From: JAUYQR01 sp963822435
Lineage (GTDB): Bacteria; Pseudomonadota; Alphaproteobacteria; Rhodobacterales; Rhodobacteraceae
NCBI GenBank assembly: GCA_963822435.1
Contig: CAWGHN010000003.1
Span: 558,001-622,000 of the forward strand
Length of the DNA stretch: 64,000 nt
Direction of reading: 5' to 3'
Shown: one piece after another, positions 43,584 to 52,002 of the stretch
Position numbering within the stretch: position 1 is the first letter of the stretch
How the letters are laid out: each line of letters begins with the position of its first letter
Notes under the pieces: model-generated
The model's database searches: none
The model's input: the letters and a program-made list of their open reading frames with translations, nothing else
What the model was told of the DNA's origin: nothing
Program-made: the position numbers and the translations under genes

Positions 43584-43645
43584 AGACCCCGTGACGACCG
43601 GATTGCTTTAGGCTAAGACGGGAAAAAGACGCAGTGGAGGCAACG

Positions 43646-44176
43646 ATGCAGGCAGCAAGGGGCAAGGCGTTCATCGCGGTTGCGACGCTGCTCGTGCTTG
43701 CCGGATGCGCCGGCAATGGCACCCCGCAACTGATGAACCTGCGCACCGGCGACGGCCCGGACGAATTCGCCATTCTGCCATCAAAGCCGCTGACCATGCC
43801 CGCAGATCTGTCCACCCTGCCGGAGCCGACCCTGGGTGGCACCAACCGCACCGACGCGCAGCCCTTTGATGACGCAATCGTGGCCCTTGGCGGCACGCCC
43901 GGCAGCGCCGGCGGCATCCCGGCTGGCGACAGCGCGCTTTACAACCATGCCGCCCGCTTTGGCGTTGACGGCGGCATCCGTGCCACACTCGCTTCGGAAG
44001 ACTTGAACTGGCGTCGTGACAACAACGGTCGCATCCTTGAACGGCTGTTCAACGTCAACGTCTACTACAAGGCCTACCGCAAGCAGCGCCTTGACCAGCA
44101 GGCCGAACTGGCACGCTGGCGGGCGGCCGGGGTCAAGACCCCCTCTGCCCCACCCCGCAAGCCCGGCGAAGAGTAA
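43646..44176 (+). CDS. DUF3035 lipoprotein
   Basis: This 176-residue protein has a signal peptide with lipobox LAGC (Cys at about 21) and the DUF3035 pattern PDEFAILPSKPLTMPADLS, RTDAQPFDDA and RILERLFNVNVYYKAYRKQ. The function is unknown; it is probably anchored in the outer membrane. The ATG at 43646 is chosen because GGAGG precedes it by five bases, whereas the GTG at 43634 would contain that site. Location after lspA and before the M16 pair is usual in related genomes. Confidence 0.87.
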   Translation: MQAARGKAFIAVATLLVLAGCAGNGTPQLMNLRTGDGPDEFAILPSKPLTMPADLSTLPEPTLGGTNRTDAQPFDDAIVALGGTPGSAGGIPAGDSALYNHAARFGVDGGIRATLASEDLNWRRDNNGRILERLFNVNVYYKAYRKQRLDQQAELARWRAAGVKTPSAPPRKPGEE

Positions 44177-44250
44177 CAAGCGCGTGGCCCCGGCTTGATT
44201 GTGGGCGCCCGGCCTGCAACTCATGCACAGCGCATTGGCGGAGGTTATCC

Positions 44251-45615
44251 ATGCCCAGACGAACCGGCCTTCTGGCCGCTGTTGCCTTCAGCGTCACCTT
44301 TGCCGCCCATGCCGAAACCGTAACCAACTTCCAGCTTGAAAACGGCCTTGATGTCGTCGTGATCGAAGATCACCGCGCGCCCGTAGTGGTCAACATGGTA
44401 TGGTATCGCGTGGGTGCCGCCGACGAACCCGCCGGCCACTCCGGCATCGCTCATTTCCTTGAACACCTGATGTTCAAGGGCACCGAAAAGATCGCCCCCG
44501 GCGATTTCTCAGCCATCGTCGAGGCGCAGGGCGGCAACGACAACGCCTTCACCTCTTGGGATTACACCGCCTATTTCCAGCGCGTCGCCGCCGACCGGCT
44601 TGACCTGATGATGGAAATGGAAGCCGACCGGATGCGCAACCTGCGCCTGACCGAAGATGACGTCACCACCGAACGTCAGGTCATCCTTGAAGAACGCGCC
44701 CAGCGTACCGACAGCAACCCCGGCGCGCTTCTGTCCGAACAGATGCGCGCGGCGCAATTTCTGAACCACCCCTACGGCGTGCCGATCATCGGCTGGCGCC
44801 ACGAGATGGAGCAGCTCAGCCGTGAAGATGCCCTGTCCTACTACCAACGCTTCTACGCGCCGAACAACGCCACCCTTGTCGTCGCCGGTGACGTGAACCC
44901 TGACGCCGTCCGTGCGATGGCCGAAAAGCATTTTGGCCCGCTGAAACCGTCCGAAGGCATCACCCCGCGCGTCCGCCCGCAGGAACCACCGCAGCTTTCG
45001 GAACGCCGCCTGTCGCTGGCCGATGAGCGTGTGTCCGAACCCTACGTCATGCGCACCTACCTTGCGCCCGAACGCAATCCCGGCGACCAGAAGGATGCCG
45101 CCGCCCTGACCATCCTTGCCGAACTTCTCGGTGGCTCGGGTCAGACCTCGGTGCTGGCGCGTGCGCTGCAATTCGACAGCCAGGTCGCCGTTTATTCCAC
45201 CGCTTTCTACGACGGAACCGCGATCGACGATGCCACCTTCGGCTTCGTCATCGTGCCGGTTCCCGGCGTCACCCTGCCGGAAGTCGAAGCGGCGATGGAC
45301 AAGGTCCTCGCAGACTTTCTGGACTCCGGCCCCGACCAAGCCGCCTTTGACCGGATCAAGACCCAGATCCGCGCCAACGAAATCTACGCCAAGGATGACG
45401 TGCAAGGCCTTGCCCGCACCTATGGCGAGGAGCTTTCGATCGGCCTGTCGCTTGCCGATATACAGGGCTGGGACGAGGCACTTGGCGCCGTGACGATTGA
45501 CGATGTCCGCGCTGTCGCGGCCAAGGTGCTCGACCGGCGCACTGCCGTCACGGGCTACCTCACCCGCCCCGAAGACCCGGCCACCCCCGCCGCAGCCGAG
45601 GAGGCACAGGAATGA
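44251..45615 (+). CDS. M16 zinc peptidase, active subunit
   Basis: This 454-residue protein has a Sec signal peptide ending near AHA at about residue 21. A complete inverted zinc motif HFLEH lies at about 70-74, with a downstream Glu in the ERQVILEE region. M16 proteases of this kind work in the periplasm as a pair of homologous subunits that enclose unfolded peptides. This is the catalytic member. Its stop overlaps the start of the partner by four bases. Confidence 0.93.
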   Translation: MPRRTGLLAAVAFSVTFAAHAETVTNFQLENGLDVVVIEDHRAPVVVNMVWYRVGAADEPAGHSGIAHFLEHLMFKGTEKIAPGDFSAIVEAQGGNDNAFTSWDYTAYFQRVAADRLDLMMEMEADRMRNLRLTEDDVTTERQVILEERAQRTDSNPGALLSEQMRAAQFLNHPYGVPIIGWRHEMEQLSREDALSYYQRFYAPNNATLVVAGDVNPDAVRAMAEKHFGPLKPSEGITPRVRPQEPPQLSERRLSLADERVSEPYVMRTYLAPERNPGDQKDAAALTILAELLGGSGQTSVLARALQFDSQVAVYSTAFYDGTAIDDATFGFVIVPVPGVTLPEVEAAMDKVLADFLDSGPDQAAFDRIKTQIRANEIYAKDDVQGLARTYGEELSIGLSLADIQGWDEALGAVTIDDVRAVAAKVLDRRTAVTGYLTRPEDPATPAAAEEAQE

Positions 45616-46919
45616 TGCTCCGCCTGATCACCGCCCTCCTCTTCCTCGCTCTGCCGGCCCAGGCCGAGATGACCATCAAGGAAGTCACCTCTCCGGGCGG
45701 CATCACCGCCTGGCTGGTCGAAGACCACAACATCCCTTTCACCGCGCTGGAGATTCAGTTTCGCGGCGGCACCTCGCTGGACGCGCCCGAAAAGCGCGGC
45801 GCAGTCAACCTGATGACCGGCCTTCTGGAAGAGGGCGCCGATGACATGGACAGCCGCGCCTTCGCCGAAGCCCGCGACAGCCTTGCCGCCGAGTTTACCT
45901 TCGACCCAGGCACCGATTCCGTCGGTGTCTCGGCCCGGTTCCTCACCGAAAACCGCGACAAGGCCGTATCGCTCCTGCGTTCCGCCCTCGTGAATCCGCG
46001 CTTCGATCAAGACGCGGTGGATCGTGTCCGGGGCCAGGTTCTTGCGGGCCTGCGCGCCGATTCCAAAGACCCCGAACGCATCGCCCCGGAAATCTTCGAC
46101 CGCCTCGCTTTTGGCGACCATCCCTACGCCTCGAATGGCGATGGCACCGTCGAAACCGTCACCGCCCTGACCCGCGACGACATCATAGCCGCTCACAAGG
46201 GGGCCTTGGCCCGTGACCGCATCTACGTCGCTGCCGCCGGTGACATCACCGCCGATCAACTTGGCACCCTCCTCGACACCCTTCTTGGCGATCTGCCCGC
46301 CGCCGGCGCCGCGCAGCCCGCCGATGCCCCGTATCTGTTGAAACCGGGCGTCACGGTGCAAGATTTCCCCACCCCGCAGTCCACCGTCTACTTCGGCCAT
46401 CAGGGCATCACCCGCGACGACCCTGATTTCTTTGCCGCTTTCGTCCTGAACGAGGTTCTTGGCGGTGGCCGATTCTCGGCCCGCCTGATGACCGAAGTCC
46501 GCGAAAAGCGTGGCCTGACCTACGGCGTCGGCAGCTACCTCGTGCCGATGGATCACGCCGAACTGGTCCTTGGCCAGTTTTCCGCCTCCAACGACAAGGT
46601 CGCCGAAGCCATCGAGGTGACCCGCGCCGAATGGGCAAAGATTGCCACTGAAGGCATCACCGACGATGAACTTGCCACCACCAAGACCTATCTGACAGGC
46701 TCCTACCCCCTGCGCTTCGACGGCAACGGTCGCATCGCCAACATCCTTGTAGGGATGCAGATGGAAGGCCTTCCCGTCGACTATGCGGTCACTCGCAACG
46801 CCAAGATCGAAGCCGTCACGCTAGAGGATGCAAAACGCGTCGCTGCCCGCCTTTTCCAGCCCGACGCGCTGCATTTCGTCGTCGTCGGCCAACCTGTCGG
46901 CGTCACCTCGACACCCTAG
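45612..46919 (+). CDS. M16 peptidase family, non-catalytic partner
   Basis: This 435-residue protein is a homolog of the preceding gene with its own signal peptide (LITALLFLALPAQA) but no HxxEH: the equivalent segment reads GAVNLMTGLLEEGADD. It keeps the substrate-binding Arg/Tyr segment RLMTEVREKRGLTYGVGSY typical of the regulatory subunit. It should form a heterodimer with the product of the upstream gene. Confidence 0.92.
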   Translation: MMLRLITALLFLALPAQAEMTIKEVTSPGGITAWLVEDHNIPFTALEIQFRGGTSLDAPEKRGAVNLMTGLLEEGADDMDSRAFAEARDSLAAEFTFDPGTDSVGVSARFLTENRDKAVSLLRSALVNPRFDQDAVDRVRGQVLAGLRADSKDPERIAPEIFDRLAFGDHPYASNGDGTVETVTALTRDDIIAAHKGALARDRIYVAAAGDITADQLGTLLDTLLGDLPAAGAAQPADAPYLLKPGVTVQDFPTPQSTVYFGHQGITRDDPDFFAAFVLNEVLGGGRFSARLMTEVREKRGLTYGVGSYLVPMDHAELVLGQFSASNDKVAEAIEVTRAEWAKIATEGITDDELATTKTYLTGSYPLRFDGNGRIANILVGMQMEGLPVDYAVTRNAKIEAVTLEDAKRVAARLFQPDALHFVVVGQPVGVTSTP

Positions 46920-46964
46920 CCTTCCTGCTTTCCCGACTCGCCCCATCCTGCTACACCTAGCGGC

Positions 46965-48779
46965 ATGACGCTCCACACCCCCAAGATAACGGGCGCTGAA
47001 GGCCGCCCGGTCATCCGCCAACTGGACGATGCCGCGATCAACCGCATCGCAGCAGGCGAGGTTGTGGAACGTCCTGCGTCGGCGGTGAAGGAACTGGTCG
47101 AAAACGCGCTCGACGCCGGGGCTGCCCGCATCACCGTCGACATTGCCGACGGCGGCAAGACCCTGATCCGCGTCACCGATGACGGGTGCGGCATGACAGC
47201 CGATGACCTTCCCCTCGCGCTTTCGCGCCATGCCACCTCCAAGATCGACGGCACCGACCTTTTGAACATCCGCTCCTTCGGCTTTCGCGGCGAGGCGTTG
47301 CCCTCGCTCGGTGCCGTAGGCCGCCTCACCATCACCTCACGCGCGGCAGGCCATGACGCCGCGCAGATCACCTGCGACGCGGGCCGCCTCGCAGCGACGC
47401 GCCCCGCCGCCCTGACGCGCGGCACCGTCGTCGAACTGCGTGACCTGTTCTACGCCACCCCGGCGCGCCTCAAATTCCTCCGCTCCGACCGCGCCGAAGT
47501 GCAGGCCGTGGCCGAGGTGATCCGCCGCCTCGCGATGGCCGAACCGCATACCGGCTTCACCTTGAACGAGGTCAGCGGCGGCGAATCCCGCATCCTCTTC
47601 CGCGCCGACCCGCAGCCCTATGGGCCCGACGCCCTCGCCCGCCGCCTCTCTGGCATCCTCGGCCATGATTTCATCGACAACGCCCTCCCGATCAATGCTG
47701 AACGTGACGGCCTCCGCCTTACCGGATACGCCGCCCTGCCCACCTACTCGCGCGGTTCCTCGGCTCAGCAGCACGTCTTCGTCAACGGCCGCCCGGTCCT
47801 TGACCGGACGCTCCTCGGTGCCCTCCGTGCAGCTTACTTCGATGTCCTCAGCCGCGACCGCCACCCCGCCGCTGTCCTGAACCTGATCGTCGATCCCGCC
47901 CGTGTCGACGTGAACGTCCACCCCGCCAAGGCCGAGGTCCGCTTCCGCGAACCCGAGGCTGCCCGGTCGCTCATCATCACCGGCCTGCGCACCGCGCTTT
48001 CAGGCGCCGGCCACCGCGCCTCCACTACTATCGCCACTGAAACCCTCGCCGCCTTCCGCCCCGAACCGCCGCACACCCCCAGCCAGCCCACCCTCGCCGC
48101 CGCCTTCGCCTTCCAGTCCCCCGGCCCGCGTGCCCCCGGCTTCGCCGAAACCCCCGTCGCCCGGATCGAACCTCAGACCGATATGCAAACCGACGCGCAC
48201 GGCCCCTTGGGTGCCGCCCGCGCGCAAGTGCATGAAAACTACATCATCGCCCAGACACCCACGGGCATCGTCATCGTCGACCAGCACGCCGCCCACGAAC
48301 GCCTCGTCTACGAACGCCTGAAGGCCCAGATGTCCGCCACCGGCATCACCGCCCAGGCGCTCCTCATCCCCGAAATCATCGACCTCTCCCCCACCGACGC
48401 AGCCCGCCTCCTGGACGCGGCCCCCGCTCTCGCCCGCCTCGGCCTTGCCATTGAGCCCTTCGGTGGCAGCGCCATCTGCATCCGCGAAACCCCCGCCATC
48501 CTCGGCCCGGTCAGCGCCGAAGCCCTTGTCCGCGACATCCTCGACGAACTCACCGACGCCGGTGACACAGCCCTCCTGCAAACAAGGATCGACGCCATCC
48601 TTTCCCGCATGTCCTGCCACGGCTCGGTCCGCTCCGGTCGCCAGATGCGCGCCGAGGAAATGAACGCCCTCCTGCGCGAGATGGAGGCCACCCCCCTTTC
48701 GGGCCAGTGCAACCACGGCCGCCCCACCTATGTCGAACTCAAGCTCCACGATATCGAACGGCTCTTCGGACGCAGATGA
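46965..48779 (+). CDS. mutL: DNA mismatch repair protein MutL
   Basis: MutL couples mismatch recognition to strand removal. At 604 residues the GHKL ATPase motifs are visible: ELVENALDAGA, DDGCGM and FGFRGEAL. The C-terminal domain has the endonuclease signature DQHAAHERLVYE plus the CHGSVRSGR and CNHGRPT metal-site motifs. So this MutL should nick DNA itself, as expected in bacteria without MutH. The stop overlaps the next gene by four bases. Confidence 0.97.
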   Translation: MTLHTPKITGAEGRPVIRQLDDAAINRIAAGEVVERPASAVKELVENALDAGAARITVDIADGGKTLIRVTDDGCGMTADDLPLALSRHATSKIDGTDLLNIRSFGFRGEALPSLGAVGRLTITSRAAGHDAAQITCDAGRLAATRPAALTRGTVVELRDLFYATPARLKFLRSDRAEVQAVAEVIRRLAMAEPHTGFTLNEVSGGESRILFRADPQPYGPDALARRLSGILGHDFIDNALPINAERDGLRLTGYAALPTYSRGSSAQQHVFVNGRPVLDRTLLGALRAAYFDVLSRDRHPAAVLNLIVDPARVDVNVHPAKAEVRFREPEAARSLIITGLRTALSGAGHRASTTIATETLAAFRPEPPHTPSQPTLAAAFAFQSPGPRAPGFAETPVARIEPQTDMQTDAHGPLGAARAQVHENYIIAQTPTGIVIVDQHAAHERLVYERLKAQMSATGITAQALLIPEIIDLSPTDAARLLDAAPALARLGLAIEPFGGSAICIRETPAILGPVSAEALVRDILDELTDAGDTALLQTRIDAILSRMSCHGSVRSGRQMRAEEMNALLREMEATPLSGQCNHGRPTYVELKLHDIERLFGRR

Positions 48780-49936
48780 TCACCCTGTTCGGCCAGACCT
48801 TCGCATGGAACGACCCCGAAGCGCTGATCCTCGGCGCCGTCGCCCTCACGCTTCTCGCCTTCCTGATCCTCATTCTGCGCAGCACCCGCAAATCCTCCAC
48901 CCTCGCCGAACCCCTGATGCGCGAAATCGGCTGGCTCGGCCAACGCGTCCAGCAGCTTGGCGACGGTCAGGAACGCCTCGCGGGTGGCCTCCACCATGTC
49001 TCCGAAGCCCAGGCCGTCAGCCAGACCGCCATGCTGCAAGTCATGGAGCAGCGCCTCGCCGAAGTGCAGCGCGCCATGGGCGACAGCTTGCACGGCAGCG
49101 CCACCCGCACCGCGCGATCTTTGGGTGAACTGCAACAGCGGCTGGAAACCATCGACAAGGCGCAGGCCAACATCGAAAAGCTGTCGGGCAACGTCCTCTC
49201 CCTGCAAGACATCCTGTCCAACAAGCAGACCCGCGGCGCGTTCGGCGAAATCCAGCTCCACGACATCGTGCAAAAGGCGCTGCCGAAAGACGCCTACACC
49301 ATGCAGGCAACCCTCAGTAACGGCAAACGCGCCGACTGCCTGATCCACCTGCCCAATCCGCCCGGCCCCATCGTCATCGACGCGAAGTTTCCTCTGGAGG
49401 CCTACGAGGCGATCCGCCGCGCCGATACCCCCCGCGGCGTGACCGAAGCCGCGCAACAAATGCGCACCGCCGTCCGCGCCCACATCCGCGCGATATCAGA
49501 AAAATACATCATCGAAGGCGAAACCGCCGACGGCGCGCTGATGTTCCTGCCCTCCGAAGCGGTCTATGCCGAACTGCACGCCAACTTCCCCGAAATCGTC
49601 CGCGAGGGCTTTGCGGTCAAGGTCTGGATCGTCTCGCCCACCACCTGCATGGCCACTCTCAACACCATGCGCGCGGTGCTGAAAGACGCCCGGATGCGCG
49701 AACAGGCCGGCGCCATCCGCAAGGAACTGGCGCTCCTTTACGCCGACGTCGACCGCCTCGGCACCCGCGTGGAAAGCCTCGACCGCCACTTCGGCCAAGC
49801 CGCGAAGGATATCGAAGACATCAAGGTTTCGTCCGAAAAGGCCGGCAAACGCGCCCGCCGTCTTGACAATTTCGACTTCGAGGAAATCGCCCCGAACGAC
49901 CCGGCCCCGCTGATCGCCCCCCGCGCCGCAGAATGA
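48776..49936 (+). CDS. rmuC: DNA recombination protein RmuC-like
   Basis: This 386-residue protein has an N-terminal membrane helix at about 14-36. A coiled-coil region covers about 45-150, and the RmuC domain follows (QTRGAFGEIQLHDIV, GPIVIDAKFPLEAYEAI, AISEKYIIEGETADGALMFLPSEAVYAEL). The family is a predicted nuclease limiting DNA rearrangements. The ATG at 48776 overlaps the mutL stop (ATGA), so the longer open frame upstream is rejected. Co-expression with mutL supports a DNA-maintenance role. Confidence 0.88.
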   Translation: MITLFGQTFAWNDPEALILGAVALTLLAFLILILRSTRKSSTLAEPLMREIGWLGQRVQQLGDGQERLAGGLHHVSEAQAVSQTAMLQVMEQRLAEVQRAMGDSLHGSATRTARSLGELQQRLETIDKAQANIEKLSGNVLSLQDILSNKQTRGAFGEIQLHDIVQKALPKDAYTMQATLSNGKRADCLIHLPNPPGPIVIDAKFPLEAYEAIRRADTPRGVTEAAQQMRTAVRAHIRAISEKYIIEGETADGALMFLPSEAVYAELHANFPEIVREGFAVKVWIVSPTTCMATLNTMRAVLKDARMREQAGAIRKELALLYADVDRLGTRVESLDRHFGQAAKDIEDIKVSSEKAGKRARRLDNFDFEEIAPNDPAPLIAPRAAE

Positions 49937-49943
49937 GGCGGGC

Positions 49944-50459
49944 ATGATCCACCTGCACCCCGCCGACTACATCCGGCAACCCTGGGCCAACGGCCGCGGC
50001 ACCACGACCGAGCTTTACCGCATCGAACAGAATGGCACGCTCCTCCTGCGCCTTTCGATGGCCACGGTGACCGAGGACGGCCCCTTTTCGCTCTTTCCAG
50101 GCATCGAGCGCAATCTCACCGTCCTCACCGGCCCCGGCTTCACCCTGACGGGCGACACGTTCCGCCTTGACGCGCGCCCCCTGATCCCGATCGCATTCGC
50201 GGGCGATGTCGCCGTCGCGGCGACCAACGTCACTGCCCCGTCAACCGATTTCAACGTGATGACCGCCCGTGCCCTGCCCCGGCCAGTGGTTCGCATTGTG
50301 TCTCAGGGCAGTCTGCCCGCCATTGCGCAGCGCGCGATCTTCGCGCTCGTCCCGGCATCGGTGAACGGCAAGGCTCTTGCCCGCCACGACCTCGTCCTTA
50401 CGGACCAAACCGTTGTCCTCAGCGGCCAAGCTTTGGTAATGGACTTCGCCACATCTTGA
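49944..50459 (+). CDS. HutD family protein
   Basis: This 171-residue cupin-like protein matches the HutD family (WANGRGTTTELYRI, RLSMATVTEDGPFSLFPGIERNLTVL). HutD proteins usually sit in histidine-utilisation operons, but no hut gene is near here. It starts eight bases after the rmuC-like stop and probably ends the mutL operon. A terminator-like repeat oriented for the opposite strand follows its stop. Confidence 0.84.
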   Translation: MIHLHPADYIRQPWANGRGTTTELYRIEQNGTLLLRLSMATVTEDGPFSLFPGIERNLTVLTGPGFTLTGDTFRLDARPLIPIAFAGDVAVAATNVTAPSTDFNVMTARALPRPVVRIVSQGSLPAIAQRAIFALVPASVNGKALARHDLVLTDQTVVLSGQALVMDFATS

Positions 50460-50470
50460 TTAAAATCCGC

Positions 50471-50525
50471 CTTCCTCTTTGGAAAAATATCCCACGGGAG
50501 GTCCGGAGGGTGTGAAACCCTCCGG
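50471..50525 (-). terminator. Terminator-like hairpin repeat after chrR
   Basis: CCGGAGGG at 50503-50510 pairs with CCCTCCGG at 50518-50525 around TGTGAAA. On the minus strand the stem is followed by GTGGGATATTTTTCC. It lies 22 bases after the chrR stop. It is a member of the family at 8961, 11371, 56616 and 61599. Confidence 0.78.
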
Positions 50526-50547
50526 CGACAGGCAAAATCCGCGCCGA

Positions 50548-51192
50548 TCAGATCCTGAACAACGGCTGCGCCAGCCGTGGCAGGAACTTGCGAAACCGCA
50601 AGGGCGCGTCCGTCGCCGCCAGGCAGATGCAGTCCTGCCCCGCCATCGCCACCGGCGTATGTTCAAGGCTCTCGTCGGCAATCTCCAGATCACCCCGGTC
50701 GAACCGGTCGTTGGCATCGGCAAAGGCGCCCTGCAATACCAGCGTCAACTCCATCCCTCGGTGGCCATGATCCGGCACCGCCACCCCGGCAGGGATATAC
50801 AGCAATCGCGCGGACGCATCGCGCCCGGTCGGCAGGATCGCCTGCTTCACGCCCATCCCGATCGAACGCCACTTCACCGCGCTCAGATCACCGCCGACGT
50901 AGTCCGCCAAAGGCGCCGGAAAAATCCCCGAAGCCCGCAGCGGCGCGCGTTGGGTTGCCTGAGGCATCCCCTCGATCCGCGCCATCACCGCCTCCAACGC
51001 CGCTTCTGCCATCTCGACGTCGCCCTGATCCTCGATCAAGGCCCCGCCCAGCGTGTCGTAGGATGCCAGCCGCGCCCGACATTCGTCGCACAGGGATACA
51101 TGCGTCGCGACCACAAGGTTGAACGCCTCGGGCAACTGCCCGGCGGCATAGCCCATCAGCAACGGGTCCGACAAATGGTGACGTATCGTCAT
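50548..51192 (-). CDS. chrR: ChrR zinc anti-sigma factor
   Basis: ChrR holds the sigma factor RpoE inactive until singlet oxygen triggers its release. This 214-residue protein has the N-terminal ASD zinc site at His6, His31, Cys35 and Cys38, the same numbering as in R. sphaeroides. The C-terminal cupin zinc ligands are at His142, His144, Glu148 and His178. The ATG at 51192 is chosen because it reproduces that numbering; a GTG overlapping the rpoE stop is the alternative. It is co-transcribed with rpoE. Confidence 0.96.
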   Translation of the reverse strand: MTIRHHLSDPLLMGYAAGQLPEAFNLVVATHVSLCDECRARLASYDTLGGALIEDQGDVEMAEAALEAVMARIEGMPQATQRAPLRASGIFPAPLADYVGGDLSAVKWRSIGMGVKQAILPTGRDASARLLYIPAGVAVPDHGHRGMELTLVLQGAFADANDRFDRGDLEIADESLEHTPVAMAGQDCICLAATDAPLRFRKFLPRLAQPLFRI

Positions 51193-51206
51193 GTTCACTT
51201 CGTCCT

Positions 51207-51749
51207 TCACATCATCTCGTGCCGCAGCTTGTCCAGCGCCAGCCGGATGCGCGATTTTATCGTCCCAAGTGGCAGGCCCGTCTCTGCGGCAATCTCGCTA
51301 TGCGACAACTCGCCGTAGAAGGCCCGCTCGATCAGCGACCGCTGCCGTTCCGGCAACCCCGCCAACGCACGGCCCAGCCGCTCCGTCTCTTGCTGGGTTT
51401 CCATCACCTCGGCCTGATCAGGCTCGGGCTCAGGTCCCCAGTCCAGTTCCTCCGGCTCCGCCCGCCGCGCCTTCCGCAGCGCGTCGATCCGCCGGTTGCG
51501 GGCGATGGTGAACACCCATGTCGCCACGCTTGCCCGCGCCGGATCGAAGAGATGCGCCTTTTGCCACAGCGTCGCCATCACATCCTGCGCACATTCCTCG
51601 GCCAGCGTTGCCCCGGCGCCCGACTTCATCAAAAAGCCCTTCACCCGTGGGGCAAAGTGCCGGAACAACGCGGCGAACGCCGCCCTGTCCTGATGGTCGC
51701 GCACCCGGATCATCAGGCCCGCCCAATCTGTCTCGTCTCCGTTCGACAC
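51207..51749 (-). CDS. rpoE: RNA polymerase ECF sigma factor RpoE (singlet-oxygen type)
   Basis: This 180-residue group IV sigma factor has region 2 (ECAQDVMATLWQKAHLFDP, WVFTIARNRRIDALRK) and region 4 (LPERQRSLIERAFYGELSH, ETGLPLGTIKSRIRLALDKL), nearly the R. sphaeroides RpoE pattern. It directs the response to singlet oxygen. I use the GTG at 51749, with AAGGG upstream; the 53 further residues of the open frame lie in the leader, behind a good RpoE-type promoter at 51851-51879. Confidence 0.95.
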   Translation of the reverse strand: MSNGDETDWAGLMIRVRDHQDRAAFAALFRHFAPRVKGFLMKSGAGATLAEECAQDVMATLWQKAHLFDPARASVATWVFTIARNRRIDALRKARRAEPEELDWGPEPEPDQAEVMETQQETERLGRALAGLPERQRSLIERAFYGELSHSEIAAETGLPLGTIKSRIRLALDKLRHEMM

Positions 51750-51850
51750 CCGCAAACCCTTGTCATGGCGCAGTTTCCCCGCAACACGAAGTTGCGGCTC
51801 AGCGGCCTGCCCTACCATAACGTCTTGGCCTGCATCAAACATCATGGCAA

Positions 51851-51879
51851 ATCTACGCACCACGATGCCAACCGGATCA
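51851..51879 (-). promoter_or_regulatory. RpoE-type promoter of rpoE-chrR
   Basis: On the minus strand TGATCC (51879-51874) is separated by 18 bases from TAGAT (51855-51851). This fits the known RpoE -35 TGATCC and N18 spacing, so rpoE is probably autoregulated. The leader would be about 95 bases. Confidence 0.78.
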
Positions 51880-51943
51880 CTTTTGCGGAAACTGGATGTC
51901 GCAGGCACGGTGTCAACCCTTGACTGTCAGATTTATTTTACAC

Positions 51944-51972
51944 CTGATCCAGTGACGGCTTTTGTCCGTAGA
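51944..51972 (+). promoter_or_regulatory. RpoE-type promoter of the FAD oxidoreductase operon
   Basis: TGATCC (51944-51949), 18 bases, then TAGAA (51968-51972). It is back-to-back with the rpoE promoter 65 bases away and lies about 30 bases upstream of the ATG at 52003. It rules out the ATG at 51973 as the start. Confidence 0.82.
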
Positions 51973-52002
51973 ATGTCAAAAGCTCTCAGGGAACTCTGCC
52001 AC

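Noticed and set aside
51760..52002. Upstream extension of the FAD oxidoreductase gene, including the ATG at 51973
   Set aside because: The RpoE-type promoter -10 lies at 51968-51972, so transcription begins after that ATG.
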